A stretch of DNA of 64,000 nt from Clostridium sp. CAG:510 (GCA_000434615.1 FR880847.1:64308-128307), one strand, 5' to 3'; shown: positions 43,815-52,035, counted from the first letter of the stretch. Made by a program: numbers and translations. The notes: generated by a model not told the origin, from the sequence alone.

Positions 43815-43925
43815 CTAAAAAAGAGTACCCATAATGGATACTCTTTTCTTACTACTATTGTTAGCAGTTTTTATGACTCTAAACGGGAAACCTGCAATTT
43901 TTACGTTTTGTGCGTTAAAATTCAT
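43815..43925 (-). CDS. Possible 36-residue ORF crossing the left repeat
   Basis: Short ORF starting MNFNAQNVKIAGF with GAGG 8 nt before the ATG. It runs through the 62-bp repeat in a frame different from recN and ends in the recN-type terminator. No similarity is recognised. The ribosome binding site falls in the 3' arm of the hairpin at 43931-44001. It may be a chance frame created by the insertion. Confidence 0.25.
   Translation of the reverse strand: MNFNAQNVKIAGFPFRVIKTANNSSKKRVSIMGTLF
43817..43847 (-). terminator. Original recN terminator, now next to spoIVB
   Basis: Stem AAGAGTA / TACTCTT extended by CC/GG, loop ATTA, followed by TTTTTT on the minus strand. Its 5' arm begins inside the 62-bp repeat, so this copy of the repeat keeps the ancestral downstream neighbour of recN. 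Confidence 0.75.
43841..43902. repeat. 62-bp direct repeat, left copy (island boundary)
   Basis: Identical over 62 bp to 46093-46154. It copies the last ~9 codons and stop of recN plus 30 bp downstream, but here no recN frame leads into it. Confidence 0.97.
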
Positions 43926-43930
43926 TTTAG

Positions 43931-44001
43931 ATACCTCACTGTTTTAATAAGATTTTTTACTAACCGTGCAAAGTCAGTAATCTTATTTTACTCTGAGGTA
44001 T
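43931..44001. repeat. Long imperfect hairpin at the left end of the island
   Basis: Nested pairs: ATACCTCA/TGAGGTAT (outer), AATAAGATT/AATCTTATT (middle) and ACTGAC/GTTAGT (inner, one G-U pair) fold a 71-nt stem. On the plus strand a TTTCTTTTTC tail follows. The region 43790-44181 otherwise contains the repeat, the terminator and a possible short ORF. Confidence 0.7.
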
Positions 44002-44070
44002 TTCTTTTTCTCAACCTTCTTTCTTGGAATTCCCTATATTTGAATTATACAGGAAGCTCCTTCTTTGTGA

Positions 44071-44112
44071 AATAAAATAAGCCGCCAGGGAACAAATCAC
44101 TCCTTAACGGCT
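44071..44112 (-). terminator. Candidate terminator after the ThuA-like gene
   Basis: AGCCG/CGGCT stem with internal GG/CC pairing and a TATTTTATTT tail on the minus strand. Weak. Confidence 0.4.
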
Positions 44113-44181
44113 ATGTAAAATCATCCAATATTCAATTTTAAAAGCTCCGTAGAACTGGAAATTGACGCTCTATTAACGCTA

Positions 44182-44814
44182 TTAAACCCAATCAATAGCA
44201 TTCTTTACAAGTTTGACAAATGGTTCACAGGTCAGATTTTGGGTAGTGTGTGCAGGAACGATACAGCAGATTTTTCCCTTGCCATAGGTGTGAATCCATA
44301 CAGCAGGCTGAACGCCGTTCTTTGAAACGGTTTCTGCAAGAATCGTTGTATCAGCATTCGGAATCATTTTCATTACATAATGTTCGTCAAAATCAGGGAA
44401 TGTGAATTTGCCAATGCCTTCAATAATCGGATGTTCTGCTATCGGTTTTACAGTAAGCGGACATTGTTCGGGATGAGAGATAAAGTTACTTCTTACAACA
44501 TTTGTGAGGATTGCGTGATTTTCTGTGTAATCAGTAAGTGATGCGTGAAGCATAATCGTTCCCATACCATTCTGAACATCATTCAGAAATTTCTCCGTCC
44601 ATTTTTCATCACACCAGATTGGAGTAGGAATCTGATCGTTTTCAATAGGATCTTTGAAAGACAAAAACAAATCAAACTGCCCGTTGAAATAATCATTTGG
44701 GTTCTTTGTGAATGTTACTTCATAATCTGTGTTAAACAGATAGTCCATCATAGGCTTGATGGAATCATCGTGATGCCAGTAATCGTGTACCAAAACAAAT
44801 ACTTTTTTACTCAT
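44182..44814 (-). CDS. ThuA-like domain protein
   Basis: 210 residues with the class I glutamine-amidotransferase-like fold of ThuA proteins, a group linked to sugar metabolism but without a settled reaction. Features: VFVLVHDYWHHDDSIKPMM at the N-terminus, GTIMLHASLTDY in the middle, HPIIEGIGKFTFPDFDEHYV, and the closing GKGKICCIVPAHT with FVKLVKNAIDWV, all typical of ThuA. The catalytic cysteine and glutamine-site residues of true amidotransferases are not evident. AGGACG precedes the ATG. It is inside the repeat-bounded island. Confidence 0.8.
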   Translation of the reverse strand: MSKKVFVLVHDYWHHDDSIKPMMDYLFNTDYEVTFTKNPNDYFNGQFDLFLSFKDPIENDQIPTPIWCDEKWTEKFLNDVQNGMGTIMLHASLTDYTENHAILTNVVRSNFISHPEQCPLTVKPIAEHPIIEGIGKFTFPDFDEHYVMKMIPNADTTILAETVSKNGVQPAVWIHTYGKGKICCIVPAHTTQNLTCEPFVKLVKNAIDWV

Positions 44815-44914
44815 AAGTTATACGTCCTTTCATCACCATTTTATGGCTACGTTTTTGTGAATTCTCGTTTTTTAGGTGTGCATAAAATTCAAAATTTCCA
44901 TCCCTTAATGATTA

Positions 44915-45124
44915 CTAATATTCCTTCGTAATCGTTGCAACATTATACATTTCCATAAATGAATCCAAGTCCGCCGCATTACGAATCAGCATAATCTCAT
45001 CAAAATGACCGGTATCCAAATCCTTAAATCCAGCCACCTGCTCTCCGTTACAAATGCTACATTTAAGAACTGCTTTCTTATTTGTCGTATCATATTCAAT
45101 CTTCTTTTGCTTCTTCTTAAACAT
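44915..45124 (-). CDS. Small CxxC protein of unknown function
   Basis: 69 residues: a lysine-rich start (MFKKKQKKIEYD), a LKCSICNGEQVAGFKD segment with a C-x2-C pair, and an acidic end. Proteins with this layout are widespread in clostridia and often carry misleading names; no function is established. The start at 45124 is chosen because GAGGTA lies 8 nt upstream; ATG and TTG codons further upstream lack a site. It lies 100 bp upstream of the ThuA-like gene on the same strand. Confidence 0.65.
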   Translation of the reverse strand: MFKKKQKKIEYDTTNKKAVLKCSICNGEQVAGFKDLDTGHFDEIMLIRNAADLDSFMEMYNVATITKEY

Positions 45125-45214
45125 AGAAAATACCTCATTCATAATCGTCAAGGCCGGTCTTTCATCCGACCTCTTGATTATACTACAGATTCATAAAAAT
45201 ATCATCTGCTATCC

Positions 45215-45349
45215 TTACTGCCTATCTTCTTTTTTCTTCTGCTCGATTATCTCATGGATATTCGTGTTATACAGTTTGTAAAGGTCTGTATCCCTGCTGA
45301 TCTGATTATCAAATGGAATCACAACTGAACCACACTTAATCAGTCCCAT
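45215..45349 (-). CDS. 44-residue ORF, possible gene remnant
   Basis: ORF opening MGLIKCGSVVIPFDNQ and ending IIEQKKKEDRQ, with AGGGAG 8 nt before the ATG. The sequence reads like the C-terminal piece of a larger protein, and a stop codon stands four codons before the ATG. It is the only coding candidate in the 45125-45476 gap. Either a small gene or debris of a deleted one. Confidence 0.35.
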   Translation of the reverse strand: MGLIKCGSVVIPFDNQISRDTDLYKLYNTNIHEIIEQKKKEDRQ

Positions 45350-45421
45350 ACGGATTGCTCCCTAAAGGAAGTCAATCAAATAATAAAGCTAAATCTGACA
45401 TATACTACTAATATATTCACA

Positions 45422-45450
45422 TTGACTATATAACAAAATTTGTGTATAAT
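45422..45450 (+). promoter_or_regulatory. Promoter of the toxin-antitoxin operon
   Basis: TTGACT, 17 bp, TATAAT, 27 bp before the antitoxin ATG. Confidence 0.85.
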
Positions 45451-45476
45451 TTTACTATCAAAAGGAGGTATTTAAT

Positions 45477-45740
45477 ATGCCAGCAATCAAATCAAGTGCA
45501 GAACTTAGAAATAACTATAATGAAATCTCTACATTCTGCCACACTTATACTGAGCCGGTTTTCATCACCAAAAATGGCAAAGGCGACCTTGCTGTTATGA
45601 GCATTGAAGCCTATGAAGAAATGACCAGCCGCTTCGAATTATATGGTCTGATAAAAGAAGGACTTGATGATATTGCCGAGGGCAATACCCGTCCATTCTC
45701 TGAAGCAATGTCATCTATCAGGGAGAAACGCAAGCGATGA
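45477..45740 (+). CDS. Phd/YefM-family antitoxin
   Basis: 87 residues. The N-terminal AIKSSAELRNNYNEISTFCH followed by EPVFITKNGKGDLAVMSIEAYEE is the DNA-binding fold of Phd/YefM antitoxins; the C-terminal tail (~60-87) is the likely toxin-binding part. AAAGGAGG precedes the ATG. It overlaps the toxin gene by 4 bp (ATGA), the usual coupling that keeps antitoxin in excess. It probably represses its own promoter together with the toxin. Confidence 0.9.
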   Translation: MPAIKSSAELRNNYNEISTFCHTYTEPVFITKNGKGDLAVMSIEAYEEMTSRFELYGLIKEGLDDIAEGNTRPFSEAMSSIREKRKR

Positions 45741-46069
45741 GTTACAATATTCACATCGCAGCAGCCGCTGAAAGAGACTTAATTCGTGCCGCAGACCTCA
45801 TTGAATTTGTATTAAAAAAAACCAAGGCTGCTGACGACTTACTTGATGAAGCTGAAAAACAAATTAATTCCCTTCCTGATTTTCCTGAGAAATTCCAATT
45901 AGTGGATGATCCTGTTCTTGCTTCATGGGGTATTCGTTTTGTCATTGTAAATGGCTATCTTGCTTTTTATACAGTTTCAGAAGAAGACAATCTGGTTGTC
46001 GTTGTCCGCTTCCTTTTCCAAAAAAGCAATTGGAACGCCATCCTTCGCCAAGGTTTTTCATTGATATAG
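45737..46069 (+). CDS. RelE/ParE-family toxin
   Basis: 110 residues with the RelE/ParE pattern: SYNIHIAAAAERDLIRAADLI (helix 1), DDLLDEAEKQINSLPDFPEKF (helix 2), then beta-strands GIRFVIVNGYLAFYTV and VVVVRFLFQKSNW. The strand motif RFLFQ...NW resembles the ParE/RelE end. Whether it cuts mRNA or poisons gyrase cannot be told. It follows the antitoxin with a 4-bp overlap and ends at a strong terminator that runs into the right-hand repeat. Confidence 0.88.
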   Translation: MSYNIHIAAAAERDLIRAADLIEFVLKKTKAADDLLDEAEKQINSLPDFPEKFQLVDDPVLASWGIRFVIVNGYLAFYTVSEEDNLVVVVRFLFQKSNWNAILRQGFSLI

Positions 46070-46099
46070 AGAATCTGAAATGACTTCAGATTCTCTTTT
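46069..46099 (+). terminator. Terminator after the toxin gene
   Basis: 11-bp perfect stem (GAGAATCTGAA / TTCAGATTCTC), 5-nt loop, then TTTTC. The 3' arm shares CTC with the 62-bp repeat. Confidence 0.85.
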
Positions 46100-46154
46100 C
46101 TTACTACTATTGTTAGCAGTTTTTATGACTCTAAACGGGAAACCTGCAATTTTT
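46093..46154. repeat. 62-bp direct repeat, right copy (in recN 3' end)
   Basis: Identical to 43841-43902; contains the last ~9 codons and TAA of recN. Confidence 0.97.
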
Positions 46155-47823
46155 TCTGTTTTATGTTTTCTGCCTGTTTTCTTAATTCTCCGGCATTTTC
46201 CAGTGCTTTTTCGGAAAGGCTGTCCGCTCCTAACAGGCGCGCCAGCTCTTCCTTTGTGCCTTCTTCGGACAGTTTTCTGATTTCGGTCTGGGTGCTGCTG
46301 CCGTCCGTTTCCTTTTCAATCACAAAATGACTGTCCGCCATAGCCGCTATCTGCGGAAGGTGCGTAATGCAGATGACCTGATGCGCCTCGGAAAGACGGC
46401 TTAATTTTTCGGAAACCCGCCATGCGGTCCTGCCGCTGATACCGGTATCGATTTCATCGAAAATGAGCGTGTCTACCGCATCCTTTTCCGCCAGTACCGC
46501 CTTAATGGCAAGCATAATACGGGAAAGTTCACCGCCGCTGGCAACGGCTCCCAGACTTTTGGGAGTCTCTCCCGGATTGGTGGAGAGTAAAAATTCCACA
46601 TCATCCGCGCCGTCTGCGGACGGTTCCTTTGCCTTTCTGTCTATAACAAATTCTACGGTGAGGAAATTCAGATCCACCAGGGATTTCTGTAAAATACCCG
46701 CAAGTGTTTCCGCGTTCTTATTTCTTAACTTTGTCAGTTTGTCGCAGACCTTTGTAAGCTCCGCTTCCTTCTTTTTTATTTTATCATCCAGAGCGGCACG
46801 GTATACTTCATAATCCTTCAGCTTTTCCGTTTTCTGTGCGATTTCTTCCCCGTATGCCTTTACTTTTCCGATGGAGCCGCCGTATTTTTCTTTTAGGCGG
46901 TTCACCACATTCAGCCGTTCCTCTACCTGGGCAAACAGAGCGCCGTCAAATTCCATACTTTCCATGTAATCGGCACATTCCCTGTTAAAATCGTTTAACA
47001 GCTCTTCCGTCTGCAGAAGGGTCTCCTGCATGCCGGCAAGCTTTTCGTCAAAATGCGCCACGCTACCGATTTCCCGGACCGCACGGCCGATCAGTGTGGA
47101 TGCTCCTTCCTCTTCCCCGCCGGTAAGCCGGAAGGTCTGGCCCAGCGCTTCTCCGATTTTCTGACCGTTTACCATGAGGCTGTACTGCTTTTCCAGCTCC
47201 TCATCCTCTCCATCCTTAAGCGCTGCCGCCTCTATTTCCTGCTGTTCAAAACTGAGTAGCTCCAGCTCTCTGTCACGTTCCCTCTCATCTAATGCCGACT
47301 CTTCTTTTTCCGCAAGCAGGTCTTTTCTTTCCTTATAAAGCTTTGCCGCCTCCGCCTTTAATTCTTCCGCCTCTTTTCCTGCGTAGGCGTCTAAAATCTG
47401 CAGATGCTTCTTTTTCTGTAAAAGGGACTGGTGCTCATGCTGTCCGTGAATGTCAATCAGAAGCTCGGACAGCTCCTTTAACTGTCTGGCGCTCACTGTT
47501 TCCCCGTTGATACGGCTGACGCTTCTGCCCTGACTGATTTTGCGGGCAATGGTAACCGTTCCGTCCTCTTCGGGCAGATCCATTTCGGCAAGCTTTTGTG
47601 CTATCCGCTCCGAGGAGTCAAAGGTAAGCTCCACCAGAGCCGCATCCGCTCCCCGTCTTATCATGTCCGGGCTTGCCTTGCCGCCCAGCGCCAGATTGAC
47701 GGAGCCGAGCAGAATGGATTTACCGGCGCCGGTTTCGCCGGTCAGGATATTGAGTCCTCCGGTAAAATCCACCTCCGCCTCTTCTATGAGTGCCAGATTT
47801 TTCACATGTAAACTTATTAACAT
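46123..47823 (-). CDS. recN: DNA repair protein RecN
   Basis: 566-residue SMC-like ATPase that gathers broken DNA ends. Walker A ILTGETGAGKSILL (~30-43), long coiled coil (~160-380), signature SGGELSRIMLAIKAVL and Walker B TLIFDEIDTGISG close the ATPase head. AGGAG precedes the ATG. The last ~9 codons (KLQVSRLES) fall in the 62-bp repeat, so the island inserted at the very end of the gene without breaking the protein. It is the last gene of the asp23-recN operon. Confidence 0.97.
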   Translation of the reverse strand: MLISLHVKNLALIEEAEVDFTGGLNILTGETGAGKSILLGSVNLALGGKASPDMIRRGADAALVELTFDSSERIAQKLAEMDLPEEDGTVTIARKISQGRSVSRINGETVSARQLKELSELLIDIHGQHEHQSLLQKKKHLQILDAYAGKEAEELKAEAAKLYKERKDLLAEKEESALDERERDRELELLSFEQQEIEAAALKDGEDEELEKQYSLMVNGQKIGEALGQTFRLTGGEEEGASTLIGRAVREIGSVAHFDEKLAGMQETLLQTEELLNDFNRECADYMESMEFDGALFAQVEERLNVVNRLKEKYGGSIGKVKAYGEEIAQKTEKLKDYEVYRAALDDKIKKKEAELTKVCDKLTKLRNKNAETLAGILQKSLVDLNFLTVEFVIDRKAKEPSADGADDVEFLLSTNPGETPKSLGAVASGGELSRIMLAIKAVLAEKDAVDTLIFDEIDTGISGRTAWRVSEKLSRLSEAHQVICITHLPQIAAMADSHFVIEKETDGSSTQTEIRKLSEEGTKEELARLLGADSLSEKALENAGELRKQAENIKQKKLQVSRLES

Positions 47824-47907
47824 AGTTCTCCTTCTACCTTCTCTTTATGTCTCCCTATGTCTGCCGTCTCTCCCGGCATGTTTAACCTTCCTGTCTGTGA
47901 CCCTGTT

Positions 47908-48354
47908 CTACAGCATGGCCTTTATTTTTTCCATTAAGACCTTGGTGTCCTCCACGGTCCTGACCGCCATCATAATAGTGTCGTCACCTGCGATGGAGCC
48001 CACGATTTCCCGGAATTTCATGGCGTCCACGGCTGCTGCCACCGCCATTGCCATACCGGAAACGGTCTTGATGACCAGTATATTCTGCGCCATATCCATG
48101 GACACAAAGCCTTCCTTTAAGACACGGATGTATTTATCTCCCAGATGGCTGTCGTCCGTCCCCAGCGCCACATATTTCTGTCTGCCGTCCCCCGTTGGCA
48201 CCTTGGATAATTTCAGCTCCCGGATATCCCGTGAAACGGTTGCCTGCGTAACATCAAAGCCCTCTTCTTTTAACAGTACCGCCAGCTCCTCCTGCGTTTC
48301 CACATTCCTGCTTTCGATAATCTCGATAATTCTGCCCAGTCTTTCTTTCTTCAT
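47908..48354 (-). CDS. argR: Arginine repressor
   Basis: 148-residue ArgR/AhrC: an N-terminal winged helix (ERLGRIIEIIESRNVETQEE, then TQATVSRDIRELKLSK) and a C-terminal oligomerisation and arginine-binding domain (SIAGDDTIMMAVRT with the GDDT motif). It represses arginine synthesis and activates catabolism with arginine as corepressor. It stands between nadK and recN, the firmicute order. No ArgR-regulated genes are in view. Confidence 0.96.
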   Translation of the reverse strand: MKKERLGRIIEIIESRNVETQEELAVLLKEEGFDVTQATVSRDIRELKLSKVPTGDGRQKYVALGTDDSHLGDKYIRVLKEGFVSMDMAQNILVIKTVSGMAMAVAAAVDAMKFREIVGSIAGDDTIMMAVRTVEDTKVLMEKIKAML

Positions 48355-48398
48355 CCCTTTTCCATCCTTTTTTACTTTGGTTTTATACCCGCCTGCCG

Positions 48399-49229
48399 TC
48401 AGCCGTTCTCACTCATCTTTTTGTGTAAGGTTTCTAAGAAACCGGCATCTCCGATTTTAATAAATTCCGTTGTCTGTGCGGATTTGCGTATCCGTATCAG
48501 ATCGCCGGTGGCAATTTCCACTGCCTGTCCGTCAAAATTCACCACACCGTGCTGCTCCTGTCCCTCTCTGCCGGCCGGAATTTCTATTTCCACCACATCC
48601 TCTGCGGAAAGTACCACGCTGCGCTGGTTCAGGGTGTGGGGGCAGATTGGTGTCAGCACAAGCAGACTTGCCATGGGCTCCACAATGGGGCCGCCCGCCG
48701 ACAGGTTGTAGCCCGTGGAACCGGTGGGTGTCGTGACAATCATGCCGTCCGCCTGATATTTGTTTAAGAATTTTTTATTGACATATAAATGGAACTGCAA
48801 AAGCTGCTGGGCACCGTCCCTGCGGATGACAATGTCGTTAAGCGCCCAGTCGGTATGGATTTCTTTTCCGCATCTTATAAGGCTGCCGTCCAGCATCATG
48901 CGGCTTTCTAATTCAAAATCTCCCGAAAGCAGCTTCTCCACGGCATTCTCCACGCCCTCCGGCTCCACTTCCGTAAGATACCCCAGTGTGCCCATATTGA
49001 TGCCGAGAATGGGAATGTTCTGCTTGCCGATGCGCTCCCTTGCGGCATTTAAGACCGTGCCGTCGCCACCCAGTACCAGAATACAGTCCGTTCCCGGCTG
49101 CATGGGGTCTTCGGGGTGCAGCTTGACACTGCATTCCATGCCTTTCTGTGTAAGAAGCTTCTGAATATGTTTTGTCATCAGAAGGTCCTTGTCCTTATGC
49201 AGGTTTGTGTAAATGCAAAAATGTTTCAT
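48399..49229 (-). CDS. nadK: NAD kinase
   Basis: 277 residues; phosphorylates NAD to NADP. GGDGTVLNAAR (GGDG catalytic motif), NMGTLGYLTE and TPTGSTGYNLSAGGPIV are the family landmarks. The start at 49229 overlaps the tlyA stop (ATGA), showing translational coupling; an in-frame extension of 20 codons inside tlyA is rejected. Position between tlyA and argR is conserved in firmicutes. Confidence 0.95.
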   Translation of the reverse strand: MKHFCIYTNLHKDKDLLMTKHIQKLLTQKGMECSVKLHPEDPMQPGTDCILVLGGDGTVLNAARERIGKQNIPILGINMGTLGYLTEVEPEGVENAVEKLLSGDFELESRMMLDGSLIRCGKEIHTDWALNDIVIRRDGAQQLLQFHLYVNKKFLNKYQADGMIVTTPTGSTGYNLSAGGPIVEPMASLLVLTPICPHTLNQRSVVLSAEDVVEIEIPAGREGQEQHGVVNFDGQAVEIATGDLIRIRKSAQTTEFIKIGDAGFLETLHKKMSENG

Positions 49230-50113
49230 TCCGTTTTGTCCAACTCCCCATGTGCAAGTGAAACGGTTTCTTTTATTTTCGTCTGCCACTCCGGTGCAAA
49301 GCCGAGTCCCTCTTTCTTAGAAAGAAGCTCTTTTAAGGCTCCTTCCGCCTCGGCTTCCGTAAGCGGCGGCATTTTTTCTTTCTGAATTTCCAGAAAAACG
49401 AGATATTCGATATTGCCTTCCGGTCCCTTTATGGGGGAAAAATCCAGATCCTTTACGAAAAATCCCAGCATATCCGCATAAGTAATGACTTTTTCAATGA
49501 CTTCCCTGTGCACCTCCGGCTCTCTTACCACGCCTTTTTTACCGACCTTGTCCTTGCCGGCTTCAAACTGCGGTTTGATGAGACACACCATCTGCCCCTG
49601 CTCTGCCAGAAGCTCTCTTGCAGGCAGTAAGATTTTGGTCAGGGAAATAAACGAAACATCCACGGAAGCAAACTGGGGTGCCTCGGCTATATCTTCTTTT
49701 GTCATATAGCGGAAATTGGTCTTTTCCATGCAGACCACTCTCTCGTCATTGCGGAGCTTCCAGGCAAGCTGACCGTGTCCCACGTCCACGGAATATACCT
49801 TTACGGCGCCGTTCTGCAGCATGCAGTCGGTAAAGCCGCCGGTGGAAGCGCCGATGTCCATACATACCTTTCCCTTCAGGGTAAGGTCAAAATGCGTCAT
49901 TGCCTTCTCTAATTTATAGCCACCCCTGCTCACGTATTTCTGCGGGGCTCCTTTTACTTCTATTTTCAGATTGTCCGTGCGGAACATGCTTCCCGCTTTG
50001 TCCTCCCGCTGTCCGTCCACGAAAACATTGCCCGCCATGATAATGGCTTTTGCTTTTTCCCGGGATTCTGCGTAGCCCATGGACACAAGCAGTACATCCA
50101 GTCTTTCTTTCAT
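49226..50113 (-). CDS. tlyA: TlyA-family rRNA 2'-O-methyltransferase
   Basis: 295 residues: an N-terminal S4 RNA-binding domain (~1-60; RLDVLLVSMGYAESREKAKA) and an FtsJ-like methyltransferase domain with SAM site MDIGASTGGFTDCML (~80-95) and K-D-K-E type residues (VDVGHGQLAWKL, LIKPQFEAG). Homologues methylate 16S and 23S rRNA. GAGGAA precedes the ATG. dxs lies 37 bp upstream. Confidence 0.92.
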   Translation of the reverse strand: MKERLDVLLVSMGYAESREKAKAIIMAGNVFVDGQREDKAGSMFRTDNLKIEVKGAPQKYVSRGGYKLEKAMTHFDLTLKGKVCMDIGASTGGFTDCMLQNGAVKVYSVDVGHGQLAWKLRNDERVVCMEKTNFRYMTKEDIAEAPQFASVDVSFISLTKILLPARELLAEQGQMVCLIKPQFEAGKDKVGKKGVVREPEVHREVIEKVITYADMLGFFVKDLDFSPIKGPEGNIEYLVFLEIQKEKMPPLTEAEAEGALKELLSKKEGLGFAPEWQTKIKETVSLAHGELDKTE

Positions 50114-50149
50114 GTTTCTTCCTCTTTATTCTGCTGCCGAAAGCCTGTT

Positions 50150-52015
50150 TTATTTAGGCTGTCCGTCCATCTGTTCCAAAATTCGGTTTAAGATGCTTTC
50201 CACATCCATATGCAGCTCTTTTTTTAGCTGCTCCACGCTGCCATGCTCCACATAACAGTCCGGTATGGCAACGGAAAGGAATTTTCCGCGGTAATTGCAT
50301 TCTTCCAGGTAGGCTCTTACGCCCTCACCGAAGCCGCCGTTTGCCGTGTTTTCCTCCAGCGTAATCACGAAATCATGCTCGTCTGCCGCCTGCTTTACCA
50401 TTTCTTTGTCAAAGGGCTTTACAAATCGCACATTGACAAGGCTGACCGGAAGTCCTTTTTCCTTTAATGCATCCCGCACGGTTACGGCTGTTTTTACCAT
50501 ACTTCCCACGGCTAACAGGGCAATGCCGCCCTCCTTGTAAATCCATTCGCTTTTTCCCATGGAAATGGGAGCACGGAACTCCTTTAAGCCCGTGTACGCC
50601 TCCCCCTTGGGATAACGCACGGCAATGGGACAGCCCGCCGCCACGGCATATTTCATCATATCGGAAAACTCCCATTTGTTCTTGGGCGCCATTATGTGCA
50701 TATTGGGAATACTGGATAAAAACGACAAATCGAAAATACCCTGATGGGTCTCGCCGTCCGCGCCTACCAGTCCTGCCCGGTCTATGGCAAATACCACCGG
50801 CAGATTCTGGATACAGACATCGTGCAATATCTGGTCATAGGCTCTCTGTAAAAAAGAGGAATAGATTGCCACCACCGGAATATAGCCTCCGGCTGCCAGC
50901 CCCGCCGCAAAGGTAACGGCATGTTCTTCCGCAATGCCCACATCAAAGAAACGCTCCGGGTACATGTTGCGGAACCGCTTTAAGCCCGTGCCGTCCGGCA
51001 TAGCCGCCGTAATCGCCACCACTTTTTCATTGCGTTTTCCAAGCTTACACATAACCGTAGAAAAAATATCCGTGTAATTGGCTGTGGTACGGGGATTTTT
51101 AGGAAGTCCCGTTTCCGGCTCGAAGGGGTCCGTGCCGTGAAATCTGGCAGGATGCCGTTCCGCCGGCTCATAGCCCTTTCCTTTTTCCGTAAGCACATGG
51201 ACAAGCACCGGTCCTTTTACTCTCTTGGCATCCTTAAAGACCCTTAAGAGGGCATTGATGTCGTGTCCGTTTACGGGACCTAAGTAGGTAATTCCCATAT
51301 CTTCAAAGAACATACCGGGAACCACAAGCTGCTTCACACCGTTTTTAATTCGGCGGATACGGGCAATCAGTCCGTCTTTTCCGGAATTTTTCAGGGTGTT
51401 GTAAACGCCCTCCTTCAGATCCAGGTACCCTTCCGCCGTACGCACGTTATTTAAGTACTTGGAAAGTCCGCCCACATTTTCGGAAATGGACATGTTGTTG
51501 TCGTTTAATACCACAATGAAATTGGTTTCCAGAGTGGACGCATTGTTTAACGCCTCGTACGCCATACCGCCCGTCAGGGAACCGTCGCCGATGACGGATA
51601 CAATGGTTTCCGTGCCGCCGGATAAATCCCGTGCTTTTACCATTCCCAGTCCCGCCGATATGGAGGTGGAGCTGTGTCCGGTATCGAAGCAGTCGCAGTC
51701 GCTTTCCTTCCGCTTGGGAAAGCCGCTCATGCCGTGATATTTCCTTAAGGTATCAAAGCCGTCTTTTCTGCCGGTCAGGATTTTGTGGGTGTAGGACTGA
51801 TGTCCCACATCGAAAATAATCTTGTCCATAGGCAGATTCAGGGAAAGGTGCAGCGCCATGGTAAGCTCCACCGTACCGAGGTTGGAGCCTAAGTGACCGC
51901 CCGTTTCACTGATTTTTTCTATAAGGAATTTACGGATTTCCTCTGCCAAAAGCGGATATTCCTTTTTGTTCAGCTTCTTTATGTCATTGACCTTCTCTAT
52001 TTGTTCCAGGTACAT
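50150..52015 (-). CDS. dxs: 1-deoxy-D-xylulose-5-phosphate synthase
   Basis: 621-residue thiamine-diphosphate enzyme, first step of the MEP isoprenoid route, also feeding thiamine and pyridoxal synthesis. GGHLGSNLGTVELT, the TPP motif GDGSLTGGMAYEALNN (GDG...NN), and the transketolase C-terminal domains (VGADGETHQG) are intact. GGGGTGA precedes the ATG. It follows ispA by 20 bp, placing precursor and prenyl synthesis in one operon. Confidence 0.97.
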   Translation of the reverse strand: MYLEQIEKVNDIKKLNKKEYPLLAEEIRKFLIEKISETGGHLGSNLGTVELTMALHLSLNLPMDKIIFDVGHQSYTHKILTGRKDGFDTLRKYHGMSGFPKRKESDCDCFDTGHSSTSISAGLGMVKARDLSGGTETIVSVIGDGSLTGGMAYEALNNASTLETNFIVVLNDNNMSISENVGGLSKYLNNVRTAEGYLDLKEGVYNTLKNSGKDGLIARIRRIKNGVKQLVVPGMFFEDMGITYLGPVNGHDINALLRVFKDAKRVKGPVLVHVLTEKGKGYEPAERHPARFHGTDPFEPETGLPKNPRTTANYTDIFSTVMCKLGKRNEKVVAITAAMPDGTGLKRFRNMYPERFFDVGIAEEHAVTFAAGLAAGGYIPVVAIYSSFLQRAYDQILHDVCIQNLPVVFAIDRAGLVGADGETHQGIFDLSFLSSIPNMHIMAPKNKWEFSDMMKYAVAAGCPIAVRYPKGEAYTGLKEFRAPISMGKSEWIYKEGGIALLAVGSMVKTAVTVRDALKEKGLPVSLVNVRFVKPFDKEMVKQAADEHDFVITLEENTANGGFGEGVRAYLEECNYRGKFLSVAIPDCYVEHGSVEQLKKELHMDVESILNRILEQMDGQPK

Positions 52016-52035
52016 CTATACTCACCCCATAAGTA

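Larger units (their letters stand above)
43903..46092. mobile_element. Small genomic island between spoIVB and recN
   Basis: About 2.2 kb between the 62-bp repeats, carrying a ThuA-like gene, a 69-residue protein gene, a small ORF and a type II toxin-antitoxin pair. It is visibly more A+T-rich than the flanking operon and includes plus-strand genes in an otherwise minus-strand block. No integrase or transposase is present, so it may be a remnant or a passively mobilised cassette. The repeat arrangement resembles site-specific insertion at the recN 3' end with the gene's tail reconstituted (inference). Confidence 0.7.

Noticed and set aside
43931..44001. Integron attC site
   Set aside because: Nested stems are suggestive, but the R-box/L-box core sites are missing, there is no integrase, and the element is bounded by a long direct repeat and carries several genes.
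43903..46092. Classical IS or transposon
   Set aside because: No transposase and no terminal inverted repeats at the ends; a 62-bp duplication is far longer than a transposition target-site duplication.
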